NCBI GenBank assembly: GCA_036735545.1
Contig: DAINOD010000006.1
Coordinates: forward strand, 5,249 to 69,248
Reading direction: 5' to 3'
Length of the DNA stretch: 64,000 bases
From: Rubrimonas sp036735545
GTDB lineage: Bacteria; Pseudomonadota; Alphaproteobacteria; Rhodobacterales; Rhodobacteraceae
Shown here: in pieces, positions 36,664 through 45,687 of the stretch
Layout: each line of letters opens with the position of its first letter
Position numbering within the stretch: position 1 is the stretch's first letter
Translations under genes and position numbers: made by a program
Notes under the pieces: model-generated
What the model saw: the letters and a program-made list of their open reading frames with translations, nothing else
Database searches by the model: none
Told to the model about the DNA's origin: nothing

Positions 36664-37686
36664 ATGCCCCGCACCATGAAAGCCGCCGTCGTAACGCGCC
36701 TCGGCGCGCCACTTGAGATACGCGACGTCCCCGTGCCCGCGATCGGGCCGGGGCAGATCCTCGTGCGCGTGCGCGCCAGCGGCGTCTGCCACACCGACCT
36801 GCACGCCGCGATGGGCGACTGGCCGGTCAAGCCGACGCCCCCCTTCATCCCCGGCCACGAGGGCGTGGGCGAGGTCGCAGAGATCGGCCCGGGCGTCACC
36901 CACCTGAAGGAAGGCGACCGGGTGGGGATGCCGTGGCTGCACTCCGCATGCGGCCGCTGCCCCCACTGCGTGGGCGGCTGGGAGACGCTGTGCGAGAGCC
37001 AGCAGATGACAGGCTACACCGTGGACGGCGGCTATGCGGAGTATGTCCGCGCCGACGCCGACTATGTCGGGCTGCTGCCCGCCGGGCTGGAGTGGGGCGC
37101 CGCCGCCCCGGTGCTGTGCGCGGGCGTGACCGTCTACAAGGGCCTGAAGGAGACCGAGGCGCGACCCGGCCAGTGGGTCGCGGTGTCGGGGATCGGCGGG
37201 CTCGGGCACATGGCCGTGCAGTATGCCTGCGCGATGGGGTTGCATGTGATCGCCGTGGACGTGGCGGAGGACAAGCTGGCGCTGGCCCGCCGGCTTGGCG
37301 CCGCGATCGCGCTGAACGCCGCGGAGGTGGACGTGGCCGCCGAGGCGCAGAAACTGGTCGGCGGCGTCCATGGCGCGCTGGTGACGGCGGTCAGCACGCA
37401 GGCCTTCGCGCAGGCGGTGGGGATGCTGCGGCGCGGCGGATTCCTGTCGCTGGTCGGTCTGCCGCCCGGCGCCTTTCCGCTGCCAATCTTCGAGGTGGTG
37501 CTGAAGCGGATCACCGTGCGCGGCTCCATCGTCGGCACGCGCAACGATCTGCGGGAGGCGCTGGACTTCGCCGGTCAGGGGCTGGTGGCCAGCCATTTCG
37601 CGTGGGACGAGATCGACAACATCAACGCGATCTTCGACCGCATGAAGCAGGGCGCCATCGAGGGCCGGATCGTTCTGCGGATGTGA
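36664..37686 (+). CDS. adhP: Zinc-dependent alcohol dehydrogenase (AdhP-like)
   Basis: The 340-residue MDR enzyme has the catalytic zinc residues in SGVCHTDLHAA and GHEGVG. The four structural cysteines lie in SACGRCPHCVGGWETLCES, and the nucleotide-binding motif is GIGGLGHMAVQYA. It matches propanol-preferring AdhP-type NAD-dependent alcohol dehydrogenases that interconvert primary alcohols and aldehydes. Strong GGAGGAG lies 8-13 bases before the ATG, and a CTAGGCT box 32 bases before it, so it probably has its own promoter. The symbol is by family resemblance. Confidence 0.9.
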   Translation: MPRTMKAAVVTRLGAPLEIRDVPVPAIGPGQILVRVRASGVCHTDLHAAMGDWPVKPTPPFIPGHEGVGEVAEIGPGVTHLKEGDRVGMPWLHSACGRCPHCVGGWETLCESQQMTGYTVDGGYAEYVRADADYVGLLPAGLEWGAAAPVLCAGVTVYKGLKETEARPGQWVAVSGIGGLGHMAVQYACAMGLHVIAVDVAEDKLALARRLGAAIALNAAEVDVAAEAQKLVGGVHGALVTAVSTQAFAQAVGMLRRGGFLSLVGLPPGAFPLPIFEVVLKRITVRGSIVGTRNDLREALDFAGQGLVASHFAWDEIDNINAIFDRMKQGAIEGRIVLRM

Positions 37687-37734
37687 GCCGCCCGGTCGCC
37701 ATGCTAGCCTGAAGTCGTTGCGCGGGAGGCGGCC

Positions 37735-39735
37735 ATGGGTTGGGCGAAGCGGATCGGGTTCGTGGTCGCGCTCCTGGCGCTGCTGGCGGCGGGCCTGGTC
37801 GCAATGGTCGACTGGCGCGGGCGCGTCGAGGCCGCGCTGACCGCCACGCTGGGGCGGGCCGTCACCGCCTCGGGCGGCGTCTCGGTGGGGCTGCTGCCGT
37901 TCCCGTGGATCGAACTGCGCGAGGTGCGCGTCGCCGGGGCCGAGTTCGGGCCGGAGACGCTGGCCGAGGCGACCCTGGTGCGCCTGTCGCTGGCCGTGGG
38001 GCCCTTGTGGCGCGGCGAAGCGGATCTCCCCTCGGCCGAGGTGGACGGGCTCCGGCTCTCGCTGGCGCGCGACGGCGCCGGGCGGGGCAACTGGGAGTTC
38101 TCGCGCGAGCGCGCCCGGCCGTCGGGCGGCGAGGGCTGGACACCGACCGCGGTCGTCCTGCGCCGGGGCGCCGTTCATCTGGAGCGGCTCAGCTTCATGG
38201 CCCGGCCCGAGGGGGCTGAGGAGGTCGTCGAGGAGGTGGCGTTCGAGGCGGCTTTCGCCGCGGCGGGCCCCGACCGCGCCGCGCTGTTCGCCGCGCTGAC
38301 CGGCGAGGTCGCGGCGCGCGCCCCGACGCTGGCGCTTGGCGGGCGCCGGCTGACCGGGGCGGCCGCGACGGCGGCCTATGTCGGCGAGGGTCAGTGGCGG
38401 GTGACGATGGAGGGCGTGGCCGACGGCGCATCGCTGGCCCTGCGCGTCGATCTCGACCATCCCTTGCGCGCGCTCGACGGCGAGCCGCTGGTCTTCGCGG
38501 CGGAGGCGAAGGTTGGCGAGGCGTCCTCGCACGCCTCGGGCGCGCTGGCGCTCGACCTGTCCGGCGCCGCGCCCGCGCTCGACGCCCGCGTGGACTTCGG
38601 CGTCCTCGACCTCGCGGCGCTGGGCGGCGCGCCGACCCCGGCCCCGCGCGACGGCCGCCTGATCCCGCCCACGCCGCTGCCGCGCTTCGCCCTGCCGGCG
38701 CTGACGGCGACGCTGCGGCTGTCGGCCGGGCGGGTGGTAGCGCCGGGCGGCGCCGTGCTGGAGGCGCCGCGCGGGACCGTCACGCTGGGCGATGGCGCGC
38801 TGGCCCTGACCGAATTCGAGGCGGGCCATGCGGGCGGGCGCATCTCCGGCGGCGGACGCTACGCGCCCGCGACAGGGCGCCTTTCGCTGCGCCTGACGGC
38901 GAACGGGCTCGCCGCGACGGCGCTGGCGGCCTCGACCCCGGCGCTGGATCTCGGCGGCGCGCGGGTGGGGCTGGACCTCGACCTCGCCGGCGCGGGGGGC
39001 GACCTGCGTGCGCTGGCGGCGACGCTAGACGGACGGGCGGAGCTGCGGCTGTCGGGGGGGCGGCTGCGGCTGACGGGTGGGCGGTCGCCGGTGGCCGGTC
39101 TGGGCGACGTCCTCGACCCGATGATGGGCGGCGGCGGCCAGGCCGTTCGCTGCGCGCTGACCCGCTGGCGCATCGACCGCGGCGTCGCCACGAGCCTCGG
39201 CATGGTGCTCGACAGCGAGGGGCTTTCGGCGTCGGGGCGCGGGACGGTGAACCTGCGCGACGAGAGCCTCGATCTTGTGGTGGCCGCACGCCCCTTCGAC
39301 AGCGCGCTGCTGCCGCTGGCAGCGGTGTTCCGCGTCGGCGGCACGCTGGCGGCGCCCCGGGCCGCGCTGGCGCCGGAGACGCTCCTGACATCGGCGGGCG
39401 CGCTGGCCGGGGCGGCGGCGCGGGTGAACCCGCTCGGCGCCATCGCCGCGCTGGCGGTCGCCCACGCCGCCAACGACCGCGCGCCCGGCTGCGCCGCCGC
39501 GCTGGAGCGCGCCGAGAGCCTGCCCGCCCTGCCGCTGGCCGCCATCGGCGGGGCCGCGCTGGGCGCGGTCGGCGACGCGGTCGGCGCCGCGGGGCGGGGC
39601 GCAGGCGCTGCGGCGGGCGCTGCGGCGGGCGCCGTAGGCGGGGCCGCGCGCGGCGCGGCGGAGGGGCTCGGCGGGGCCGTGGGCGGCGCCGTGGAGGGCG
39701 TCGGGCGCGGGCTGCGCGGCCTGTTCGGGAACTGA
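37735..39735 (+). CDS. AsmA-family envelope protein
   Basis: The 666-residue protein has one N-terminal membrane helix (IGFVVALLALLAAGLVAMVDW) followed by AsmA-type beta-rich repeats. Examples are ELREVRVAGAEFGPETLAEA, AEVDGLRLSLARDGAGRGNWEF and the C-terminal LRLTGGRSPVAGLGDVLDP-MMGG region. AsmA proteins are thought to bridge inner and outer membrane and move phospholipids. The last 60 residues are unusually rich in Gly and Ala (GAGAAAGAAAGAVGGAARGA), a low-complexity tail probably forming a small-residue helix. GGGAGG lies seven bases upstream of the start. Convergent with the ligase gene, stops four bases apart. Confidence 0.87.
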   Translation: MGWAKRIGFVVALLALLAAGLVAMVDWRGRVEAALTATLGRAVTASGGVSVGLLPFPWIELREVRVAGAEFGPETLAEATLVRLSLAVGPLWRGEADLPSAEVDGLRLSLARDGAGRGNWEFSRERARPSGGEGWTPTAVVLRRGAVHLERLSFMARPEGAEEVVEEVAFEAAFAAAGPDRAALFAALTGEVAARAPTLALGGRRLTGAAATAAYVGEGQWRVTMEGVADGASLALRVDLDHPLRALDGEPLVFAAEAKVGEASSHASGALALDLSGAAPALDARVDFGVLDLAALGGAPTPAPRDGRLIPPTPLPRFALPALTATLRLSAGRVVAPGGAVLEAPRGTVTLGDGALALTEFEAGHAGGRISGGGRYAPATGRLSLRLTANGLAATALAASTPALDLGGARVGLDLDLAGAGGDLRALAATLDGRAELRLSGGRLRLTGGRSPVAGLGDVLDPMMGGGGQAVRCALTRWRIDRGVATSLGMVLDSEGLSASGRGTVNLRDESLDLVVAARPFDSALLPLAAVFRVGGTLAAPRAALAPETLLTSAGALAGAAARVNPLGAIAALAVAHAANDRAPGCAAALERAESLPALPLAAIGGAALGAVGDAVGAAGRGAGAAAGAAAGAVGGAARGAAEGLGGAVGGAVEGVGRGLRGLFGN

Positions 39736-39739
39736 CGCC

Positions 39740-41368
39740 TCAGCCCGCCCAGCGCTCAAGGGTCTCCAACCGGTCGGCCTCGGCGGCCGGCTTGTCCCAC
39801 CGGATGCGCTTGATGCGGGGAAAGCGCATCGCCACCCCCGACTTGTGGCGCGTCGATCGCTGAACGGCGTCGAAGGCCACCTCCAGCACCAGCGCCGGGC
39901 GCACGGCGCGGACGGGCCCGAAACGCTCGGTGGTGTTGTCGCGCACGAACTTGTCGAGCTTGGTCAGTTCGGCGTCGGTGAAGCCGGAATAGGCCTTGCC
40001 CACCGGCGTCAGCTCCGGCCCCTCCGGCCCTTCGCGCCAGGCGCCGAAGGTGAAGTCGCTGTAGAAGCTCGACCGTTTGCCGTGGCCGCGCTGGGCGTAC
40101 ATCAGCACGCAGTCGGCGGTCAGCGGCGCGCGCTTCCACTTGAACCATTCGCCCATCGGCCGGCCGGGCAGATAGGCCCCGGCGCGGCGCTTGAGCATCA
40201 GCCCCTCCTGCGCCGCGTCGCGGGCGCCGGCGCGCAGGGCCGCCAGCGCCGCCCAGTCGGCGAAGGGCGCGAGCGGCGAGACGTCGAGGCCGTGCGCCGC
40301 GGCGAAGGCCTCCAGCCGCGCGCGACGCTCGTCGAAGGGCAGGGCGCGCAGGTCCTCCCGCCCGTCGTGCAGCAGGTCGTAGGCGCGCACGAAGGCGGGC
40401 CGCTCGGCGAGGTCGCGCGCCGTGACGCGCTTGCGACCCAGCCGCTTCTGCAAGTCGGAGAAGGGCGCCGCCGCGCCGTCCGGCCCGCGGACCAGCAGTT
40501 CGCCGTCGACGCAGCCTCGCCAGTCCATGGCGGCCAGCACGTCGGGAAAGGCGGTCCCGAAGTCCTCGCCGGTGCGCGACCACAGCGCGCGGCCGGAGGG
40601 GCCCGCGGCGGCCTGCACGCGCACCCCGTCCCACTTCCACTCGGCCGCCCACTCGGCCGGGTTCATCCGGTCAGCCAGCCGCGCCAGCGTCTCGGCGTCG
40701 GTCTCGGCGTTCTCCCGCGTCTCGGCGGCGGCGTAGAGAAACGCCTCGACCGGATGGGCCAGCATCATCGGGCGAAAACCCAGCGCGCGGTCCACGACGG
40801 GCTCCGGGCCGCCGGCGAGCCAGACGAAAAGGTCCTCGTAGGGCGGCGTCAGACCGGGCCACAACTCCTCGATGTCCTCCACCGGCTTGCCTGACCACTG
40901 CGCCAGCGCCGTGCGCGCCAGCCGCGCCGAGACGCCCACGCGCAGGCCCCCGGCGCAGAGCTTGACCAGCGCGAAGCGCTCGGACGGCCCCATGCGGTCG
41001 AACAGCGCCGCCACCGCCCCGGGCAGGGCGGCGCGGGGCGCTTCGCGCAGGGCGGCCACCACGACGCCGAGGCGCGGGGCGTCGCCGTCAAGGGTGGGCG
41101 AGGGCCAGATCAGCGAGACAGTCTCGGCCAGATCGCCGACGAAGTCGTAGGACAGCCGGAACAGCGTCGGGTCCACCCGCGTTTCGACCAGAGCGCGGAA
41201 CAGCGAGGCGGTCAGGTTGGGCATGTCGAGCCCGTCGGCCAGCGCCGCCAGCGCCCAGCCGCGGTCCGGGTCCGGCGCCTCGTCGAGATAATCCGCGATC
41301 AAGGCAAGCTTGGCGCTGCGGCCGGGGCTGTATACGAGTTCTTCGAGAAGTCGTGCGAAGGGTGTCAT
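39740..41368 (-). CDS. ATP-dependent DNA ligase (bacterial LigB/LigC-type)
   Basis: The 542-residue protein is a bacterial ATP-dependent DNA ligase of the type that in many proteobacteria accompanies a DEXH helicase and a metallo-exonuclease. An N-terminal DNA-binding domain (about 1-190; FARLLEELVYSPGRSAKL, FALVKLCAGGLRVGVS) precedes the nucleotidyltransferase core. That core carries WKWDGVRVQA with the adenylated lysine, CVDGELLVRG, EGLMLKRRAGAYLPGR and GEWFKWKR. An OB-fold domain ends with RFPRIKRIRWDKP. I chose ATG 41368, where family similarity starts; ATG 41380 would add four residues. The usual helicase and nuclease partners are absent here. Confidence 0.92.
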   Translation of the reverse strand: MTPFARLLEELVYSPGRSAKLALIADYLDEAPDPDRGWALAALADGLDMPNLTASLFRALVETRVDPTLFRLSYDFVGDLAETVSLIWPSPTLDGDAPRLGVVVAALREAPRAALPGAVAALFDRMGPSERFALVKLCAGGLRVGVSARLARTALAQWSGKPVEDIEELWPGLTPPYEDLFVWLAGGPEPVVDRALGFRPMMLAHPVEAFLYAAAETRENAETDAETLARLADRMNPAEWAAEWKWDGVRVQAAAGPSGRALWSRTGEDFGTAFPDVLAAMDWRGCVDGELLVRGPDGAAAPFSDLQKRLGRKRVTARDLAERPAFVRAYDLLHDGREDLRALPFDERRARLEAFAAAHGLDVSPLAPFADWAALAALRAGARDAAQEGLMLKRRAGAYLPGRPMGEWFKWKRAPLTADCVLMYAQRGHGKRSSFYSDFTFGAWREGPEGPELTPVGKAYSGFTDAELTKLDKFVRDNTTERFGPVRAVRPALVLEVAFDAVQRSTRHKSGVAMRFPRIKRIRWDKPAAEADRLETLERWAG

Positions 41369-41452
41369 GAGTGTAAACATAGCGCGCAAGTCCGGCGCGG
41401 CGCAGCGCCGGATCGGCCCCGCACGGGGCGCTTGAGAGGATCGGAACGGCGG

Positions 41453-42265
41453 ATGCTGTCCTATCAGCACGGCTATCACGCCGGCGGGCCGGCGGACGCG
41501 CACAAACACGCCGTGCTGGCGGCGCTCCTGGCGTTGCTGCGGGTGAAGCCGCGGCCGATCAGCTACCTCGAGAGCCATGCCGGGCGCGGCTACTACGACC
41601 TCTCCGACCCGATGGCCGCCAAGACCGGCGAGGCGACGCGTGGCGTCGGCCTGCTGCGCCGGGCCGAGCACCCGTGGTGGCAGGCGATCGACGCCGCACG
41701 CGCGACGGGCGGCCCCGCGGCCTATCCCGGCTCGCCCGGCGTCGCGCAGGCGCTGCTGCGCCCCGGCGACCGGATGACGCTGATGGAGTTGCACCCCGCC
41801 GAGCACGCCGCGCTCAGCCGCGCCATGACCGGCCGCGGCGGCCCCTCGGTGAGCATCCACCGCCGCGACGGGCTGGAGGGCCTGCGCGCCTTGACCCCGC
41901 CCGACCCGCTGCGCGGCCTCGCCCTTATCGACCCGTCCTACGAGCTGAAGAGCGAATACGACGAGGTCGCCATGGCCGCGCTGGAGGTCTGGAGCCGCTG
42001 GCCGCAGGGCGTGATCCTGCTGTGGTATCCGATCCTGAGCGAGCCCCGCCACGAGGCGCTGACCGGGCCCATCGAGGCCATGACGCGCGCCGCCGGGCAG
42101 GACATGCTGCTGCGCGACGAGGTCAGCTTCGCCGAGCGACCCGCCCGCGGCATGGTCGGCTCGGGCCTGATCATCCTGAACCCGCCCTACGGATCGCGGG
42201 AGGCGCTGGCGACCGCCCACCGCCTGTGCGCCGGCGCGCTCGCCCCCGCGGCGAAGGCCGCCTGA
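41453..42265 (+). CDS. rlmJ: 23S rRNA (adenine-2030-N6)-methyltransferase RlmJ
   Basis: The 270-residue protein has the RlmJ signature at its N-terminus, MLSYQHGYHAGGPADAHKH, followed by YLESHAGRGYYDLSDPMA for AdoMet binding. The C-terminus has GSGLIILNPPYG. The catalytic motif IV, DPPY in most N6-adenine methyltransferases, reads DPSYELKSEYD here, a proline to serine change. The start is ATG 41453, since the signature begins there; an upstream ATG at 41432 adds seven unconserved residues. Divergent from the DNA ligase gene with 84 bases between. Confidence 0.92.
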   Translation: MLSYQHGYHAGGPADAHKHAVLAALLALLRVKPRPISYLESHAGRGYYDLSDPMAAKTGEATRGVGLLRRAEHPWWQAIDAARATGGPAAYPGSPGVAQALLRPGDRMTLMELHPAEHAALSRAMTGRGGPSVSIHRRDGLEGLRALTPPDPLRGLALIDPSYELKSEYDEVAMAALEVWSRWPQGVILLWYPILSEPRHEALTGPIEAMTRAAGQDMLLRDEVSFAERPARGMVGSGLIILNPPYGSREALATAHRLCAGALAPAAKAA

Positions 42266-42341
42266 CCCGGCGCACCTTGCGCCGCCGCAACGGGTGGGAT
42301 ACACGCCCGATCTTGATCTTTGAGTTCCGGGAGGGACCGCC

Positions 42342-42695
42342 ATGGCGCGCGTGACCGTCGAGGATTGCGTCGACAAGGTGCCGAACCGCTTCGATCTCGT
42401 GCTGCTCGCGGCGCACCGGGCGCGCGAGCTGTCGTCCGGGTCGGGCGCGACCGTCGAGCGGGACAACGACAAGAACCCCGTCGTCGCCCTGCGCGAGATC
42501 GCCGAGGAAACCATCCCGGTGGAGGATCTGCGCGAGCACGCGATCGAGGCGCTGCAGCGCCAGATCGAGGTCGACGAGCCGGAGGAGGACCGCATGGCCT
42601 CGCTCATGGCCGCGCCCTCGGCGGACCGGCCGCAGGACGACATCTCCGAGGAGCAGCTTCTGCGCGCGCTGCTCGCCGAGCAGGGCGGCCGCTGA
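42342..42695 (+). CDS. rpoZ: RNA polymerase omega subunit
   Basis: The 117-residue protein matches alphaproteobacterial omega. It begins MARVTVEDCVDKVPNRFDLVLLAA with the conserved RF(D/E)LV core, then RARELSSG and NDKNPVVALREIAEE. A variable acidic tail follows (DEPEEDRMASL). Omega stabilises the beta' subunit and helps ppGpp sensing. GGGAGG sits seven bases before the ATG. The next gene in the same direction, rsh, begins 198 bases later, an arrangement conserved in the class. Confidence 0.96.
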   Translation: MARVTVEDCVDKVPNRFDLVLLAAHRARELSSGSGATVERDNDKNPVVALREIAEETIPVEDLREHAIEALQRQIEVDEPEEDRMASLMAAPSADRPQDDISEEQLLRALLAEQGGR

Positions 42696-42893
42696 GGCCG
42701 ACTGTCTTGAAGGCCGCATGATCTGCGACAGTCGCCGGTGACCTGGCGGCTGACGCATCGCGGGAAACCGGGGTCGCCGCACAAGCTCGTTTCCCCGCTC
42801 GCGCTGAAATAGCCGCGAAGCGGACTCCGCCTTGCTTGCCAAGCGCGCAGGGGCCGCGTCATCTGAAGGACAGCCCGCGGGAGGTTCTTCGTC

Positions 42894-45077
42894 GTGATCC
42901 GCCAGTTCGAGCTTGTCGAACGAGTTAAGGCCTACAACCCGCACGCCGACGAGGCGCTGCTGAACCGCGCCTATGTCTTCGGCGCCAAGGCTCACGCCAC
43001 CCAGACCCGCGCTTCGGGCTTGCCCTACTTCAACCACCCGCTGGAGGTCGCCGCGATCCTGACCGATCTGCGGCTGGACGACGCCACCATCGTCACCGCG
43101 CTGCTGCACGACACCATCGAGGACACCGAAGTCACCCGCGACGACATCGCCGGCTTGTTCGGCGACGAGATCGCCGGGCTGGTCGACGGCGTGACCAAAC
43201 TCACCCGCCTCGAACTCACCTCGAAGGAGGCGGCGCAGGCGGAGAACTTCCGCAAGTTCCTGCTGGCCACCGCGCGCGACGTGCGCGTCCTGCTGGTCAA
43301 GCTCGCCGACCGGCTGCACAACATGCGCACCATCGGCGCGCTGCGCCCCGACAAGGCCCAGCGCATCGCGCGGGAGACGATGGAGATATTCGCGCCGCTG
43401 GCCGGGCGCATGGGCATGCAGCGGATGCGCGAGGAGCTCGAAGACCTCGCCTTCGACGTGCTGAACCCCCAGGCGCGCACCTCGATCATGCGCCGCTTCG
43501 TCAGCCTGAAGAAGCAGACCGGCGACCTGATACCGGTCATCGTCGCGGCGCTGGAGGGCGCGCTGGCCGAGGCGGGCGTCGTCGCCCGCGTCACCGGGCG
43601 GGAGAAGCGGCCCTATTCGGTATGGCGCAAGATGGAGGAGAAGGGGGTCGGCTTCTCCCAGCTCTCCGACATCCACGCCTTCCGCATCGTCACCGACCGG
43701 GTTGAGGACTGCTACACCGCGCTCGGGGCCGTGCACCGGCGCTGGCGGGCGGTTCCGGGGCGCTTCAAGGACTATGTTTCCAGCCCGAAGTCGAACGGCT
43801 ACCGTTCGATCCACACCACCGTTTCCGGCCCCGAGGCGATGCGCGTCGAGATCCAGTTGCGCACGCGGGAGATGGACGAGGTCGCCGAGTCCGGGGTCGC
43901 GGCGCACTGGTCCTATCGCGACGGCGCGCCTGCGCGCAACGGCTACGCCGTCGACCCCTTCGGCTGGCTGCGCGAATTGGCCGAGCGCATCGAGAAGGGC
44001 GATCCGGCGGTGGAGTTCATCGAGCACGTCAAGCTCGACATGTTCCACGACCAGGTTTTCTGCTTCACCCCGAAGGGCGACGTCGTGCCTCTGCCCATGG
44101 GGGCGACGGCCATCGACTTCGCCTACGCCATCCACTCTCGCGTCGGCGACAGCTGCGTCGGCGCCAAGCTCGACGGGCGCCGCGCGCCGCTCTGGACGCG
44201 GCTGCGCAACGGCCAGCAGGTGGAGATCATCCGCGCCGAGGCGCAGCGGCCCTCGCCGGTCTGGATGGACATGGCGGTGACCGGTCGCGCCAGAAGCGCG
44301 ATCAAGCGCGCCCTGCGCGAGGATGCGCGCGACGAGAACGTGCGCATCGGCCGCGAGATCGTGCGCCAGGCCTTCGAACGCCGCGACAAGCCCGTGACCG
44401 ACAAGGCGCTGGAGACCGCCGCCCGCAAGCACGCCCGCGCCACGGTCGACGAATTGCTGGAGGCGGTCGGCGCCGGCGAGATCACCGGCCGCCGCGTGGT
44501 GGAGGCGGTCTATCCGCCGGAGAACGGCGAGGCGCTGGAGCCGCGCCTCGACCCCGGCATGCCCACCGTCCGCGGCGTGAGGCGCGGCACGGCGATGCGA
44601 TTCGGCGCCTGCTGCCGCCCCGTGCCGGGCGACCGGATCGTCGGCATCCAGGACGGGACGGGGGTGGTGGTGCACGCCATCGACTGTCCGGTGCTGGAGG
44701 CGCACGAGGGCGAACTGGATCGCTGGCTCGATCTGCGCTGGGACGAGGACGCGGCGCAGGTCGCGACCCACCTGGCCCGCGTCGCGATCACGCTGGCCAA
44801 CGAGCCCGGCTCCCTCGCGCGCATCTGCACCCTGATCGCGGAGCAGCGCGCCAACATCGACAATCTGCTGACCGCCGAGCGGACGCCCGACTTTTTCAGA
44901 ATGCTGCTCGACGTCGAGGTGCGGGACGTGAAACATCTGGAGAGAATCCTGACGGCGCTGCAGGCTCAGCCGATCGTCAGCGCGGCGGCGCGGGCGCGGG
45001 GAGGGGAGGAGCATGGCGTGACGAGAGACGCCGCCGTACGCGGGGCCGAGGAGCCGGAGGTCTCGCTGCAGCCATGA
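42894..45077 (+). CDS. rsh: Bifunctional (p)ppGpp synthetase/hydrolase (RSH)
   Basis: The 727-residue protein makes and degrades the alarmone ppGpp. The HD hydrolase domain is intact (FNHPLEVAAIL, LLHDTIEDTEVT, KLADRLHNMRT). The synthetase domain shows DIHAFRIVTDRVEDCY and RFKDYVSSPKSNGYRSIHT. A TGS domain (VFCFTPKGDVVPLPMGATA) and a C-terminal ACT domain (RVAITLANEPGSLARICTLI) follow. Both activities look functional, as usual for the single alphaproteobacterial RSH. The start is GTG 42894 with GGGAGG nine bases upstream. Its stop overlaps the DUF2062 gene. Confidence 0.96.
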   Translation: MIRQFELVERVKAYNPHADEALLNRAYVFGAKAHATQTRASGLPYFNHPLEVAAILTDLRLDDATIVTALLHDTIEDTEVTRDDIAGLFGDEIAGLVDGVTKLTRLELTSKEAAQAENFRKFLLATARDVRVLLVKLADRLHNMRTIGALRPDKAQRIARETMEIFAPLAGRMGMQRMREELEDLAFDVLNPQARTSIMRRFVSLKKQTGDLIPVIVAALEGALAEAGVVARVTGREKRPYSVWRKMEEKGVGFSQLSDIHAFRIVTDRVEDCYTALGAVHRRWRAVPGRFKDYVSSPKSNGYRSIHTTVSGPEAMRVEIQLRTREMDEVAESGVAAHWSYRDGAPARNGYAVDPFGWLRELAERIEKGDPAVEFIEHVKLDMFHDQVFCFTPKGDVVPLPMGATAIDFAYAIHSRVGDSCVGAKLDGRRAPLWTRLRNGQQVEIIRAEAQRPSPVWMDMAVTGRARSAIKRALREDARDENVRIGREIVRQAFERRDKPVTDKALETAARKHARATVDELLEAVGAGEITGRRVVEAVYPPENGEALEPRLDPGMPTVRGVRRGTAMRFGACCRPVPGDRIVGIQDGTGVVVHAIDCPVLEAHEGELDRWLDLRWDEDAAQVATHLARVAITLANEPGSLARICTLIAEQRANIDNLLTAERTPDFFRMLLDVEVRDVKHLERILTALQAQPIVSAAARARGGEEHGVTRDAAVRGAEEPEVSLQP

Positions 45078-45676
45078 TCTTCCGGCGTCGCGACCCACGG
45101 CCGATCTTTCGCCGCCTGCGTGATGTCGTCAGCCCCCGAAAGGGCTGGCGGCGCGGTTTCACCTATGTCGGTCGCCGGGTGCAGAGGCTGCCGGACAATC
45201 CCCACCGCATCGCCATCGGTTTCGCCTGCGGCGTCTTCGCGTCGTTCACCCCCTTCTTCACGCTGCACTTCGTGGTGGCGGCCCTCTGCGCGCTGGCGGT
45301 GCGTGGCAACGTCCTGGCCTCCGCCCTCGGCACGCTCGTCGGCAACCCGATCACGTTCCCGCTGATCGCCGGATCGGCGTTGACTGTGGGCAACTGGCTG
45401 GTCGGCAGCAGCATCGATCCCGAGCGCTTCAACGTCGGCATGGTGTTCCGCGATCTCGACCGCTTCATGGACCGCATCTTCGTCCCATATCTCGTGGGCG
45501 GACTGTTGCCGGGTTTGCTCGCGGCGGTGGCGTTCTACCTTGCCTTGCGGCCGGTCGTGGCGGCCTATCAGAACCGCCGGCGGTTGAAGCTGATGGCGGC
45601 GGCCAAGGCCCGGGTGGCGGCGCATCTGCTGCGCGGCGAGGCTGTGAAGGCGCCGGCGCCCGAGGCCGCGGAGTAG
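45074..45676 (+). CDS. DUF2062 family membrane protein
   Basis: The 200-residue protein has a basic N-terminus (FRRRDPRPIFRRLRD) and three hydrophobic segments: IAIGFACGVFASFTPFFTLHF, the ALGTLVGNPITFPLIAG region, and VPYLVGGLLPGLLAAVAFYLA. The PNNPHRIAIGFA-like and GNPIT motifs are typical of DUF2062. The ATG overlaps the rsh stop (ATGA), and pdxJ starts 11 bases after its end. The gene order rpoZ-rsh-DUF2062-pdxJ is conserved in Rhodobacterales. Molecular function is unknown. Confidence 0.9.
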   Translation: MIFRRRDPRPIFRRLRDVVSPRKGWRRGFTYVGRRVQRLPDNPHRIAIGFACGVFASFTPFFTLHFVVAALCALAVRGNVLASALGTLVGNPITFPLIAGSALTVGNWLVGSSIDPERFNVGMVFRDLDRFMDRIFVPYLVGGLLPGLLAAVAFYLALRPVVAAYQNRRRLKLMAAAKARVAAHLLRGEAVKAPAPEAAE

Positions 45677-45687
45677 GAGAGACAGGC

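Noticed and set aside
39590..39735. GGCGC-rich repeats at the end of the AsmA-family gene as a separate repeat element
   Set aside because: They stay in frame and encode the Gly/Ala-rich tail of the protein.
42171..45098. Open frame of 975 codons on the minus strand across rpoZ and rsh
   Set aside because: The plus strand carries fully conserved rsh and rpoZ; the antisense translation is low-complexity.
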